Shown: positions 27,871 to 37,576, numbered from the stretch's first letter. The stretch: DNA of 64,000 nucleotides from Gemmatimonadaceae bacterium (GCA_016720905.1 JADKJT010000012.1:54969-118968), one strand, 5' to 3'. Program-made: numbers and translations. The notes: a model not told the origin generated them from the sequence alone.

Positions 27871-29136
27871 ATGCGACTGATCGATCGATTGTTGATGGCA
27901 TTCGAAGGCATCGGCATGGCCTTCGATGCCATGCGCGCGAACAAGGTACGGGCGCTCCTCACGATTGCCGGGGTCGCCATTGGGGTATTCGTGGTCGTGG
28001 CGATGGGGGCCACCGTGCACGGCATTCGAAAGAGCTTTCAGTCGGATCTGGATGAATTCGGGGCCACGTCTTTTCAGGTGCGGCGTCGCGGCGTTGGCAT
28101 GAACAATTGCGACGGAACTGACGATACCTGTCCCGAACGCAAGAATCCCGGAATCACGTTGGCCGAGTGGACATCGATCAAGCAGTTGTCCACGGTCGAA
28201 ACCGCAACGGCGTGGTTGTCGGGACAGGCCAATTTCGACTACAAGGATCGCCACGTCACGAATGTCGGCTACGACGCACAAAGCACCGACTGGATCAAGA
28301 CAGATGTTGCCGATATCTCACCCGGACGAAGTTTTTCGCAATCGGAGCACGACGCCGGCGCCCAGGTGGTGGTCATCAATGACACGCTGAAGAATCGATT
28401 GTTCGGCGATTCCGATCCTATCGGCAAAGCGATTGCCGTTGAAGGCAAACAGTTTCTCGTCATCGGCGTGTTTCATACGAAGGCGGGATTTCTCAAGACC
28501 ATGGACGGTCGCGGGCCAGACAAGCCGCGCGCGATTCTCCCCATGATGACGGCATACCGGCATTTGGACGTGTGGCGGCGTGGTTTGCTGATCATGGTGA
28601 AGCCGCAGGCGGACGCCCCGCAGGCGGAGGTCATGGACGCGATCACCGAGCTCCTGCGTGGCCGACGTGGGCTGAAGCCGGGTGTGCCGAACAATTTTGC
28701 CCTCGTCGCGCAGGATCGCATGATGGAGACATTCGACCAGTTGTTCGGGGCCATTTTCATGGTCGGCCTGGCCCTCTCTGCGGTCGGACTCCTGGTCGGT
28801 GGCGTCGGCGTGATAGCCATCATGATGATTTCGGTGACCGAGCGGACGCGCGAGATCGGGGTTCGCAAGGCACTGGGGGCCACCAGGGCCACGATTCTCT
28901 GGCAATTCCTGGTGGAGGCCGCGACCCTCACCTCGGTGGGCGCGTCAGTGGGTCTGGTCATCGGTGCCGTACTGGCCTGGATTGTCCGCACCAACACCCC
29001 GGTGCCGACATCGATCCCGGCGTCGGCAATCGTCACGGCGATTCTGGCCAGCATCGGTACCGGTATCGTTTTTGGCATGCTCCCCGCGATGCGAGCCGCC
29101 CGACTCGATCCGGTCGAGGCGTTGCGACACGAGTAG
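27871..29136 (+). CDS. ABC permease, FtsX/MacB type, B-type copy 2
   Basis: This 421-residue B-type permease opens LLMAFEGIGMAFDAMRANKV and ends LPAMRAARLDPVEALRHE. The paired cysteines are C80 and C87 (CDGTDDTC). Its periplasmic domain is close to that of B-type copy 3 (both contain KAGFLK and DVWRRG/DVWKGG-like stretches), matching the close relation of A copies 2 and 3. GGAG lies just upstream of the ATG. Confidence 0.92.
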   Translation: MRLIDRLLMAFEGIGMAFDAMRANKVRALLTIAGVAIGVFVVVAMGATVHGIRKSFQSDLDEFGATSFQVRRRGVGMNNCDGTDDTCPERKNPGITLAEWTSIKQLSTVETATAWLSGQANFDYKDRHVTNVGYDAQSTDWIKTDVADISPGRSFSQSEHDAGAQVVVINDTLKNRLFGDSDPIGKAIAVEGKQFLVIGVFHTKAGFLKTMDGRGPDKPRAILPMMTAYRHLDVWRRGLLIMVKPQADAPQAEVMDAITELLRGRRGLKPGVPNNFALVAQDRMMETFDQLFGAIFMVGLALSAVGLLVGGVGVIAIMMISVTERTREIGVRKALGATRATILWQFLVEAATLTSVGASVGLVIGAVLAWIVRTNTPVPTSIPASAIVTAILASIGTGIVFGMLPAMRAARLDPVEALRHE

Positions 29137-29160
29137 TGCGCGCCGGGTTATTTTTGAGGG

Positions 29161-30402
29161 GTGAAAACCCGTGATGCAGTCGGTCTTGCCCTGTCCCAGC
29201 TTCGTGTCCAGAAGCTGAAGAGCGCCTTCACCCTGCTCGGCGTCACGATTGGCGTGATGTTCCTCATCGCCGTCGTGTCGATCGTGGAGGGTATGGGTCG
29301 TTATGTCGAAGAGGATTTTGCCGGCCGGCTGATCGGCAAGAACACGTTCACGTTGCGGCGGTTCAACAACGTGGGACCCGGCGGCAACCGGGGATTCGAC
29401 GCGCGCACGGCACAGCGCAACCCGCTGCTGCGTATGACCGATATCGATGCGGTGCGTGCAGCGATCCCGGCCAACATGAATTCCAGCATCGCCAACGAGA
29501 CGTTCAAGTACGCCTCGTCGCCGGGGTCACGCCCGCGTCAGGTGCAGGCGGTGGCGACCGATGCGAACTATTTCCAGATCAAGACGTTTGCGGTGGAAAA
29601 GGGGCGCGCGTTCAGTGATCAGGAAGTCCGCGCCGGGGCCACGGTCATCGTCATTGGCGTCGAGGTTGCCGAGCACTTCTTTCCCGGGCTCAATCCCGAG
29701 GGACGTCAGTTGCGCGTGGCGGGTGTGCCCTTCACGGTCATCGGCGTCGTCGAGAAGCAGGGATCGGTGTTCGGGTTCTCGCTCGATCGACTGGCCATCG
29801 CCCCCTATACGTCGCCGATGGGGCGGATCATTCGTCCCCAGCGGGATATCTCGTCACTCATCGTGCAGGCACCGCGCCAGGAGGACCTGGCAGACGGCGT
29901 GGAGGCGGCGCGCGGGGCCCTGCGGGCGATCCGGGGACTGCGCGCCAGCGAGCCGGACAACTTCGGGCTCGTGACACAGGACGCGGCCTTCGGCTTCATC
30001 AATCAGCTGAAAGGACGACTCATTCTGTTCGGCACGGCGCTGCCGGCCATCAGCCTGATTGTCGGCGCGATGGTGATCATGAACATCATGCTGGTGGCCG
30101 TGGCCGAACGCACCCGCGAGATCGGCGTGCGCAAGGCGCTGGGGGCCAAGCGCAGTGACATCATGTCGCAGTTTCTCGTGGAAGCGGCAACGCTCAGCAC
30201 CCTTGGCGCGCTGATCGGCATCGGGCTGGGTCTGGGTCTGGCCGAACTCATTGCCGCGTTAACGCCGTTGCCGGCGGCGGTTGCGCCGTGGTCGATCGCC
30301 GCGGCCATCATCACCGGGGCCGGCGTCGGCATTGCGGCCGGACTGTATCCCGCCAGTCGCGCGTCGCAACTCGACCCCATTGCCGCCCTGCGCCAGGAAT
30401 AG
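29161..30402 (+). CDS. ABC permease, FtsX/MacB type, A-type copy 3
   Basis: This 413-residue A-type permease starts with GTG (aligning with the other A copies) preceded by GAGGG. It opens VGLALSQLRVQKLKSAFTLL and ends YPASRASQLDPIAALRQE. The FtsX domain contains AERTREIGVRKALGAKRSDI. The periplasmic domain is highly similar to copy 2, differing mainly near the loop after NTFTLRR (FNNVGPGGNRG). Confidence 0.92.
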   Translation: MKTRDAVGLALSQLRVQKLKSAFTLLGVTIGVMFLIAVVSIVEGMGRYVEEDFAGRLIGKNTFTLRRFNNVGPGGNRGFDARTAQRNPLLRMTDIDAVRAAIPANMNSSIANETFKYASSPGSRPRQVQAVATDANYFQIKTFAVEKGRAFSDQEVRAGATVIVIGVEVAEHFFPGLNPEGRQLRVAGVPFTVIGVVEKQGSVFGFSLDRLAIAPYTSPMGRIIRPQRDISSLIVQAPRQEDLADGVEAARGALRAIRGLRASEPDNFGLVTQDAAFGFINQLKGRLILFGTALPAISLIVGAMVIMNIMLVAVAERTREIGVRKALGAKRSDIMSQFLVEAATLSTLGALIGIGLGLGLAELIAALTPLPAAVAPWSIAAAIITGAGVGIAAGLYPASRASQLDPIAALRQE

Positions 30403-30408
30403 CCCCGT

Positions 30409-31665
30409 ATGAATCGACTGCTGCTGGTGTTCGAGGGTGTTGGGATGGCGATTGACGCGATCCGATCCAACAAGGTGCGTGCGGCACTGACTATTGCGGG
30501 TGTGGCGATCGGCGTGTTCGTGGTCGTGGCCATGGGCGCCGTGGTGAACGGCATTCGCCAATCCTTCCAGAAGGATCTCGACGAAATTGGCGCCACCACA
30601 TTCATCGTGCAACGACGCGGCAGCGGCATCAGTGCCTGTGATGGCACGGATGAGAAGTGTCCGGACCGTCGGAATCCTCCCATTTCGTTCGCCGAATGGG
30701 ACATGATCGGACGGCTGCCTGGCATTGCCAATGTCATCGGTGTGCTGGGAGGCAGTGGTAATTTCGCCTACAAGAACGTGCGTCTCGACAACGTGGGCTA
30801 TGACGCCTACAGTCCGGAGTGGCCCGAAGTGGACGCCTCGGACATCAACCCGGGACGCAACTTCACGCGCACCGAGTACGACGCCGGACAACCTGTGGTG
30901 CTGCTGAACGACACGCTCAAAGCGCAGCTGTTCGGCGAATCGGAACCGATCGGCAAGCAGATCATGATCAGCGGTCGGCAGTTCACGGTGATCGGGATTT
31001 ATCAACCCAAGGCGGGATTCCTCAAGTCACTTGAGGGCAAGGGACCGGACACGCCGCGCGCCATTGTGCCGCTGCAGGCCTCCGTGCGCACGCTGGATGT
31101 CTGGAAGGGGGGACTGACCCTGCTGGTCCGTCCATTCGCGACGGCGACGCAGAGCCAGGTGATGGATGAAGTGATGGCGGCCATGCGTGCGCGGCGCGGC
31201 CTCAAACCGGGCATGCGTGCCACGTTTTATCTAGTGGAGCAGGATCGCATCAAGGAGACGTTTGATCAGCTCTTCGGCGCGATCTTCGCCGTTGGACTCG
31301 CGTTGTCGGCGGTGGCGTTGTTGGTGGGCGGTGTGGGTGTCGTGGCCATCATGATGATTTCCGTCACGGAACGCACGCGTGAGATCGGCGTGCGCAAGGC
31401 GCTGGGGGCGACCGCGGGCACGATTCGCTGGCAGTTCCTGGTGGAGGCCGCCACGCTCACCAGTATCGGGGCGCTCATCGGTCTCGGGATCGGCGCCCTC
31501 CTGGCCTGGGCCATTCGCAGCAACAGCTCCATCCCAGCCACCTTGCCGGTCAGTATCGTCGCCACCGCGCTGATCGCCAGCGCGATCACGGGCGTGGCGT
31601 TCGGCATGCTCCCCGCCATCCGCGCGTCGCAACTCGATCCGATCGAAGCGCTCCGGCACGAGTAG
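30409..31665 (+). CDS. ABC permease, FtsX/MacB type, B-type copy 3
   Basis: This 418-residue B-type permease opens LLLVFEGVGMAIDAIRSNKV and ends LPAIRASQLDPIEALRHE. Its loop cysteines are C77 and C84 (CDGTDEKC), so the Cys pair is kept in three B copies while the residues between them drift. It starts 6 bases after the A copy 3 stop. The membrane topology and coupling helix are as in the other copies. Confidence 0.92.
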   Translation: MNRLLLVFEGVGMAIDAIRSNKVRAALTIAGVAIGVFVVVAMGAVVNGIRQSFQKDLDEIGATTFIVQRRGSGISACDGTDEKCPDRRNPPISFAEWDMIGRLPGIANVIGVLGGSGNFAYKNVRLDNVGYDAYSPEWPEVDASDINPGRNFTRTEYDAGQPVVLLNDTLKAQLFGESEPIGKQIMISGRQFTVIGIYQPKAGFLKSLEGKGPDTPRAIVPLQASVRTLDVWKGGLTLLVRPFATATQSQVMDEVMAAMRARRGLKPGMRATFYLVEQDRIKETFDQLFGAIFAVGLALSAVALLVGGVGVVAIMMISVTERTREIGVRKALGATAGTIRWQFLVEAATLTSIGALIGLGIGALLAWAIRSNSSIPATLPVSIVATALIASAITGVAFGMLPAIRASQLDPIEALRHE

Positions 31666-31675
31666 CGGTTCGGCG

Positions 31676-32920
31676 ATGCGCTTCGTTGACGTCATCCGGC
31701 TGTCGTTGCAGCAGCTGCGCGTCAATCCGCTGCGCACGGCCTTCACGCTGCTGGGCATCGTGGTGTCCGTGGGGTTCCTGGTGGCGGTGGTGGCGATCAT
31801 CCAGGGGATGAACGCGTACGTGAAGGAGAACATCGCCGATGCGATGATCGGCATGAACACGTTTCAGGTGCGTCGTCTTCCCATCAGCCTGGGGTTTTTC
31901 AACGACGACGAATTCCGCCTGCTGCGGCGACGCCCTCGCGTGGACGAACGCGACGCGGACGCGGTGCGGGCGGCGTTGCCCGACGCTGACGCCATCAGCC
32001 TGCAATCCGGCTGGCCGACACCGCAGGCGGACATGAGCTGGCGGAATCGCACCCTGGGCAGCGTGCAGGTGTTTGGCGTGACGCCGGGCTTCCAGATTGT
32101 GCAGGACTACAAATTCACGGCGGGTCGTCCGTTGAGCGACACGGACGTGAGTGAGCGGCGCCGCGTCGTCGTCATCGGCGCCGACGTGGCCAGCAAGCTG
32201 TTCGACGACGGTGTGGCCGTTGATCAGGAAGTTCGGTTGATGGGGCAGCGATTCACCGTGATCGGCGTGGTGGGGCGCAAGGGACGTGTACTGGGGCAGT
32301 CGTTTGACGGGTTTGCCCTGCTGCCGATTTCCGCCTTCGAAGCGATCTACGGCCGCCGACAGACCACCACCATTTCCGTGAAGATGCGCGACGCGGCTGA
32401 TGTCGCTCCCGCGATGGCGCGGGCGCAGGAGGCCATGCGGGTGTCGCGCGGCCTCCGTCCGATCGAGGCCGACAATTTCGACGTCGGCACCGCCGATGCC
32501 TTGGTGGACTTCTGGAAGCAACTCACCAAGGTGCTGTTCGCCGTCGTGCCCGCCGTGGTGGCCATCGGCATTCTGGTGGGCGGCATCGTGATCATGAACA
32601 TCATGCTCATGGCCGTCACCGAGCGCACGCACGAAATTGGTTTACGAAAGGCCGTGGGCGCAACCTCCGCCGACGTGCGCAAGCAGTTTCTGGCCGAAGC
32701 CGTCACGCTGGCCGTATTGGGCGGCGCGCTGGGTGTGGCGTCGGGCTGGGGACTGGCCACCGTCATCGCCGCCGTGTCGCCGCTTCCGGCCCGCGTGAGT
32801 CTCTGGTCGGTGGTGCTGTCGCTCACGCTTGGCGCCGGCATCGGCATCCTGTTTGGTGTCTACCCGGCCTCGCGCGCGGCGCAACTGGACCCGATTACCG
32901 CCATGCGCGCCGAGACATGA
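31676..32920 (+). CDS. ABC permease, FtsX/MacB type, A-type copy 4 (divergent)
   Basis: This 414-residue permease is the most divergent A-type copy. It opens FVDVIRLSLQQLRVNPLRTA, has QGMNAYVKENIADAMIGMNT where copies 1-3 have EGMGRYVEED, and ends YPASRAAQLDPITAMRAET. The FtsX coupling region is TERTHEIGLRKAVGATSADV. The fold and length are intact. The next permease begins with a GTG one base after its stop. Confidence 0.92.
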   Translation: MRFVDVIRLSLQQLRVNPLRTAFTLLGIVVSVGFLVAVVAIIQGMNAYVKENIADAMIGMNTFQVRRLPISLGFFNDDEFRLLRRRPRVDERDADAVRAALPDADAISLQSGWPTPQADMSWRNRTLGSVQVFGVTPGFQIVQDYKFTAGRPLSDTDVSERRRVVVIGADVASKLFDDGVAVDQEVRLMGQRFTVIGVVGRKGRVLGQSFDGFALLPISAFEAIYGRRQTTTISVKMRDAADVAPAMARAQEAMRVSRGLRPIEADNFDVGTADALVDFWKQLTKVLFAVVPAVVAIGILVGGIVIMNIMLMAVTERTHEIGLRKAVGATSADVRKQFLAEAVTLAVLGGALGVASGWGLATVIAAVSPLPARVSLWSVVLSLTLGAGIGILFGVYPASRAAQLDPITAMRAET

Positions 32921-32921
32921 C

Positions 32922-34174
32922 GTGACGCCACTCCTGCGCGTCGACGCGTTCGGCGAGAACATTCGCATTGCCTTCGATGCGCTTCGCGTGAGCAAGTTGC
33001 GATCGTCGCTGACCATTCTGGGTGTCGTCATCGGCGTCGCCACCGTGATGGCGATGGCGGCCATCGTGCAGGGCATTCGCGATTCAATCGTCCGGACGAT
33101 TGAAGTGGCCGGCCCCACGACGTTCTACGTGATGAAGAAGTTCTCGCAGACACCGCTCAATCCGGACAACCTGCCCAAAGACGTCCGCATTCGTCCGGAC
33201 CTCTCGGACGACGAAGCCGGGCAGCTTCGGCGGTTGCCGGAAATCGGCTACGCATCGCTCTGGGCGCAGACGCTGGCGCGCATCGAGGCCGACGGCGCGC
33301 GCACCCAAGCCATGGCGATTTTCGGCGCGGACGACGGCTTCACGCGCATTCAAAATGGCGAATTGTTGAGCGGCCGGTGGTTTTCACGGACCGAATTGCT
33401 GGCCGGTTCACCGGTCGTGGTGCTGCAGGATGAAACCGCTCGTCGCCTGTTCGGACAGGAAGCGAGTCTTGGCCGCTGGGTCCGGGTAGGCGGCCGGCCG
33501 CTGGAAGTGATCGGACTGTGGCAGGAACCGGCCAACGTGTTCGCGCCCCCGGCCAATCGGTGGGGGCGGTGGTGCCGTATCGGCTGATGGATCACCAGTT
33601 CCAGATTGACCGCACCAACGCCTTGTGGATTCCGGTCAAACCCCGTGACGGGGTGAGCGTATCGGACGCGCAGAGTGCGGTGACCATGAAGCTTCGCGAG
33701 ATGCGCGGTCTTCGCCCGCGCGACGGCAATACGTTCGACCTGATCACGCAGGATCAGGTGTTGGACACCTTCAATGGCATTACCGGGGTCTTCTTTCTGG
33801 TGATGATCGTGCTGTCGAGCGTAGCCCTGTTGGTTGGCGGCATTGGCGTGATGGCCATCATGACCGTGTCGGTCACCAGTCGCACGCGCGAGATCGGCCT
33901 CCGGAAGGCGCTCGGTGCCTCGCGGCGCGATATCCTCCAGCAGTTCTTGATCGAGGCAGCGACCCTCACCGGGATCGGCGGCGCGATCGGGATTGTGGTG
34001 GGGCTGTCGATGGGACGCGTGGCCTCGCTTGCCCTCGATGTCGACGCACCGGTTCCGCTGACGTTTACCATTCTCGCGGTGGCCGTCTCCGTGGGGATCG
34101 GGATCGTGTTCGGCATGATCCCGGCGCAACGCGCCTCGCGGCTGGATCCCATCGAGGCGCTGCGCCACGAGTAG
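32922..34174 (+). pseudogene. ABC permease, FtsX/MacB type, B-type copy 4, disrupted by a one-base frameshift
   Basis: The 5' part (GTG start, VDAFGENIRIAFDALRVSKL) runs in one frame to a TGA at 33585-33587, giving a protein cut inside the periplasmic domain after EPANVFAPPANR. The remaining half continues in the minus-one frame from about 33560 (VGAVVPYRLMDHQFQIDRT) through an intact FtsX domain (TSRTREIGLRKALGASRRDI) to the standard B-type end IPAQRASRLDPIEALRHE. Adding one base in the GG/GGGGG-rich stretch at about 33557-33569 would restore a 417-residue protein. It lacks the loop cysteine pair of the other B copies. It could be a real mutation, a sequencing error at a G run, or less likely programmed frameshifting. 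Confidence 0.85.
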
Positions 34175-34237
34175 TGCTTGCCGACGTCTCGCCCCACCCG
34201 ACCTTGTCGCCGTTCCCCATCGCCCGTACTCTCCCTC

Positions 34238-34960
34238 ATGGCTGACCTTGACCTGCTGGCCATCGCGCCACATCGCGATGATGCGGAACTGACCTGCGGC
34301 GGCACACTGATTCGGGCCGTTGATGCCGGGCATGCGGTTGGCGTGCTGGACCTGACGCAGGGCGAGATGGGAACGCGTGGGTCGGCCGCACTGCGCGCGG
34401 CAGAGGCCGACGCGGCGGCGCGCGTCATGGGGCTGACCGTGCGGGAGAATCTGGCGTTGCCCGATGCGGGCATTCGCAACGACGACGACACCCGCGCGTT
34501 GCTGGCGCAGGCCATCCGGCGGTTGCGCCCGCGCGTGGTGATTGCGCCCGCCCCGACTGGTCGCCACCCCGATCATCGACGGGCGACCGAGTTGGTGCGG
34601 GACGCCTGCTTTCTGGCGGGGCTGGCGAAGTTTGCGCCCGGTGACGCACCGGCATTCCGGCCGTTCAAGCTGCTGCACGTCATCACCTATCGGGAAGACG
34701 CGCTGAAGCCGACGTTCATTGTTGACATCAGCGAGCAGTTCACGCGCAAGATGGACGCGATACGCTGCTACGCCTCGCAGTTCGACGGGGCGACGCAGGC
34801 CGGGGAGGTCTATCCGAATGGCGAATCGCTGTACGACGTGGTCACGCATCACGCGGCCCACTACGGGTCACGCATCCGCGTACGCTACGGCGAGCCTTTT
34901 TTCACCGAGGAAACGATGCGCGTTGACGACGTCACCGCACTCGGTGTCTCCACGTTCTGA
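34238..34960 (+). CDS. bshB1: Bacillithiol biosynthesis deacetylase BshB1
   Basis: This 240-residue LmbE/PIG-L family zinc deacetylase matches the BshB1 subgroup: DLLAIAPHRDDAELTCGGTL (the usual HPDD reads HRDD), LDLTQGEMGTRGSAALRAAE, VRENLALPDAGI and PTGRHPDHRRATELV. BshB1 removes acetyl from GlcNAc-malate to make GlcN-malate, the second step of bacillithiol synthesis. The Pro-to-Arg change next to the metal ligand is not expected to remove a ligand. bshA and bshC are not in the window. Its stop is 25 bases before the tryptophan dioxygenase start. Confidence 0.9.
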   Translation: MADLDLLAIAPHRDDAELTCGGTLIRAVDAGHAVGVLDLTQGEMGTRGSAALRAAEADAAARVMGLTVRENLALPDAGIRNDDDTRALLAQAIRRLRPRVVIAPAPTGRHPDHRRATELVRDACFLAGLAKFAPGDAPAFRPFKLLHVITYREDALKPTFIVDISEQFTRKMDAIRCYASQFDGATQAGEVYPNGESLYDVVTHHAAHYGSRIRVRYGEPFFTEETMRVDDVTALGVSTF

Positions 34961-34985
34961 CCTCCTGCCACGCGCAGCCTCCCCT

Positions 34986-35762
34986 ATGAGCGAATCGAAA
35001 CACGCCGGCGCCACAAGCGGCATGGATTACGGCCGTTACCTGCAATTGGAGGAACTGCTGGCGCTGCAAACGCCGCAATCGTCGCCGGAACACCCCGACG
35101 AACTGCTGTTCATCGTCGTCCATCAAGCGAGCGAATTGTGGTTCAAGGTGCTGCTGCATGAATTGTCCACGCTGGTGGGGGCGCTGCAGCAGTTCGACAC
35201 GATGCGGGCGCTGCTGGCCATCCAGCGCGTGAATGTGCTGACCGAGATCATCGCGCAGCAATTGTCGTCCCTGGACACCCTGCCGCCGCAACGCTTCGCG
35301 CAGTTTCGTGGCTATCTGGGTTCGTCCAGCGGTTCGCAGAGCGTGCAGTTCCGGGCCATCGAAGCGACCGCCGGTTTGCGCGACCCGCATTTCATGGCGG
35401 CGATCACTGAACACGGCGATCCGCCACCGGCGGTCAAGGCCGCCCTCGAGCGACCCACACTGCAGGCGCTCGCGGAAGCCCTCATCGCGCACGAGGGCGT
35501 CACGCTGGAGTCGCTGTATACCGGCCCCGGGCCCACGCCGCTCTTTCTGGTGGTGGAAGGCCTGCTGGAGTTTGAGCAACGCTTTGCCCGCTGGCGGTTC
35601 CTGCATGTGCAATTGGTGGAGCGCATCATCGGACCGGGCACCGGCGGCACGGGTGGCACGCTGGGCGCGAAGTACCTCGCCCGGACCGTCTCGCAACGTT
35701 TCTTCCCGTCGTTGTGGGCGGTGCGCAGTGAGTTCTATGGGAGGGGAAGTACTCAGTACTAA
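34986..35762 (+). CDS. kynA: Tryptophan 2,3-dioxygenase
   Basis: This 258-residue heme enzyme opens tryptophan to N-formylkynurenine. Diagnostic blocks are DYGRYLQLEELLALQTPQS, FIVVHQASELWFKVLLHE (substrate-side His), FRGYLGSSSGSQSVQFR, and RWRFLHVQLVERIIG with the heme-ligand His, then GPGTGGTGGTLGAKYL. Its last residues (STQY) and the TAA stop are contributed by the heptamer repeat array that follows, so the native C-terminus may have been altered by repeat insertion. Kynurenine formamidase follows, giving the first two steps of the kynurenine pathway. Confidence 0.96.
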   Translation: MSESKHAGATSGMDYGRYLQLEELLALQTPQSSPEHPDELLFIVVHQASELWFKVLLHELSTLVGALQQFDTMRALLAIQRVNVLTEIIAQQLSSLDTLPPQRFAQFRGYLGSSSGSQSVQFRAIEATAGLRDPHFMAAITEHGDPPPAVKAALERPTLQALAEALIAHEGVTLESLYTGPGPTPLFLVVEGLLEFEQRFARWRFLHVQLVERIIGPGTGGTGGTLGAKYLARTVSQRFFPSLWAVRSEFYGRGSTQY

Positions 35763-35809
35763 GTACCAAGTACCAAGTACCAAGTACCAAGTACCAAGTA
35801 CCAAGTACT
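35747..35809 (+). repeat. Heptamer tandem array 1, 9 units, consensus AAGTACC
   Basis: Nine exact 7-base units: AAGTACT, CAGTACT, six AAGTACC, AAGTACT. All keep the GTAC core. It begins inside kynA (supplying the stop codon at 35760-35762) and ends 14 bases before kynB. It is preceded by GGGAGGGG. Same family as the arrays at 39905, 48159 and 52992. Confidence 0.97.
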
Positions 35810-35823
35810 CCATCTCCCATTCG

Positions 35824-36480
35824 ATGACTGACGCTACTCTGATCGATATCTCGATACCGCTATCTGCCGCCACGCCGCCCTGGCCGGGTGACGTGCCGTT
35901 CTCGTGCGGATGGACGTGTCGGCGGGAGGCGGGTGAGAGTGTCAACCTTGGCGTCATCACGACCAGTCCGCACGTGGGGACGCACGCGGATGCGCCAATG
36001 CATGTGGAGTCCGCGTGGGCCGCCAGCGAGTCATTGCCGGCGGAGATCTTCGTTGGCGAGTGCCTGGTGGTCGCACTGCCGGACAACCATCCCGTGTCGG
36101 ACGACGTCAGTGTCGCGACGCTTTCCGCGCTGCTTGGTGACCGGCGCACGATGCGACTGCTGGTCCGTACTGGCTATTCGATTGCGCAGGGTACGTTCCC
36201 CGACGATTGGCCCGCGCTGAGCCCTGAGGCCGTGCGGTGGTTGCTGGATCGCGGTGTGCGGTTGTGGGGCAGCGATGCGCCGAGTGCCGATCGACGCGCC
36301 AGTCAAACGCTTCCTGTGCATCACGCGCTGTTTGCGGGCGGCGCGTATGTGCTGGAGAATCTGGCGTTGGCGCACGTCACGCCGGGCGGCTACGAGTTGC
36401 TGGCACCACCGTTGGCGGTGCATGGTGCCGATGCCGCGCCGGTGCGGGCGATGCTTCGGGCGCGCTCCGACCATCGGTAA
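35824..36480 (+). CDS. kynB: Kynurenine formamidase (cyclase family)
   Basis: This 218-residue metal-dependent hydrolase of the cyclase/KynB family has the metal motif SPHVGTHADAPMHV and the starting strand LIDISIPLSAATPPWPGD. Late blocks are GSDAPSAD and HHALFAGGAYVLENLALAHV, typical of bacterial KynB. It converts N-formylkynurenine to kynurenine, continuing the reaction of the upstream dioxygenase. A kynureninase gene is not in the window. The heptamer array separates the two genes by 61 bases and may affect coupling. Confidence 0.93.
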   Translation: MTDATLIDISIPLSAATPPWPGDVPFSCGWTCRREAGESVNLGVITTSPHVGTHADAPMHVESAWAASESLPAEIFVGECLVVALPDNHPVSDDVSVATLSALLGDRRTMRLLVRTGYSIAQGTFPDDWPALSPEAVRWLLDRGVRLWGSDAPSADRRASQTLPVHHALFAGGAYVLENLALAHVTPGGYELLAPPLAVHGADAAPVRAMLRARSDHR

Positions 36481-36499
36481 CATCGGGTTGCCGAGCGCG

Positions 36500-37576
36500 T
36501 CAGGTATCCGCTTCGCGTTGGCGGTGCAACCGTTCGATCTCGGCATCCACGGACGGCAGCACGAACATGTCGTCAGCGATCTTGGCAATTTCCTCGGCTT
36601 CACGCCATGCGCGCTCGAGATCGGCCAACTCGCCGTCCATCGCGCGCCGCTCGGATTCCTCATGCAGGGCCATTTCCAGCGCCAGTCGGTAGTTGGTCGG
36701 TAGCGTATGCAAAGCACCCGGTAACTTTCTCACGCGACCATCGCCGCTCCAACCTCCGGGCTTTCGCTTCCAGCGTTCCTGGTTGGCGCGTGCGCCGTGT
36801 CGTTCCTGCACGTTGGCCAGCACGCGCAGCGGGTCGCCCGCTTCCTCAAGCAGTGATACCGCATCGCGCACGTCAGTGCGTGTGCCACCGAATCGATTGA
36901 CGGTTGGCATGAGGCGGGCCGCGGCACGCATGGCCGCGTCGCCGGTGAGAATATGCGTGCCGGCCACCGATTCAAGTCGTAATTGCATCTGACCGGGGGT
37001 GTCACTGCGCTCGATGGCACTCATGCGTGCATGTCGCCGCTGTACGTCCACCAATCGCCCATCGGCGAGCGCTATGCGCCCGATGGACTTGCCCGGCCGG
37101 CCATTGATGAGCGAGTCCCACAGACCGCCATTGGCGTAGACGCCGGCGAAACTGCCAAAACTCGCGCCAACCCACAGCACGCCGCCAACGATTGCCGTCG
37201 CACTGCCCAGCACCGCACCGGTCACCAGCATCTGCCGTTTGCGACGTCGGCCGAACTGATCGCCGTATCGCCAGGCGGCCATCTCCGGCCGCTGGGGCGC
37301 CCCGATGCGAATGAGATCGACTCCCTCGCGCAGTCGCGCGAGACCGATGTTGTCGGTGCTCACCCTCAACCGGCTGTCACGGAACCGGCGTTCTGCCTGT
37401 TCGACCGCCTCCCATCGCTCCTCGAGCGGTGACAGGTTCCAGCGGTCACACTGCCGACACACCACCCACAGTCGACCACGGGCGGCATCAAACGCCAGAC
37501 GCGTACCCACCGGAAAGGCCTCAAAGGCCTCGTTCCTACCGAGGTCGGTGGTGCAGTGAATACAGGTCGTGAACAC
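36500..37576 (-). CDS. Unknown protein with N-terminal CxxC pairs and one membrane helix
   Basis: I do not recognise this 358-residue protein. It starts with a zinc-ribbon-like arrangement, CIHC at about residues 5-8 and CRQC at about 40-43, enclosing VGTRLAFDAARGRLWVV. A short linker precedes one hydrophobic segment (about 116-138, MLVTGAVLGSATAIVGGVLW). The C-terminal half is charged, with a helical stretch (MALHEESERRAMDGELADLE) near the end that could form a coiled coil. It is transcribed divergently from the cysteine desulfurase gene and converges on kynB. The zinc-ribbon reading is inference. Confidence 0.8.
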   Translation of the reverse strand: MFTTCIHCTTDLGRNEAFEAFPVGTRLAFDAARGRLWVVCRQCDRWNLSPLEERWEAVEQAERRFRDSRLRVSTDNIGLARLREGVDLIRIGAPQRPEMAAWRYGDQFGRRRKRQMLVTGAVLGSATAIVGGVLWVGASFGSFAGVYANGGLWDSLINGRPGKSIGRIALADGRLVDVQRRHARMSAIERSDTPGQMQLRLESVAGTHILTGDAAMRAAARLMPTVNRFGGTRTDVRDAVSLLEEAGDPLRVLANVQERHGARANQERWKRKPGGWSGDGRVRKLPGALHTLPTNYRLALEMALHEESERRAMDGELADLERAWREAEEIAKIADDMFVLPSVDAEIERLHRQREADT

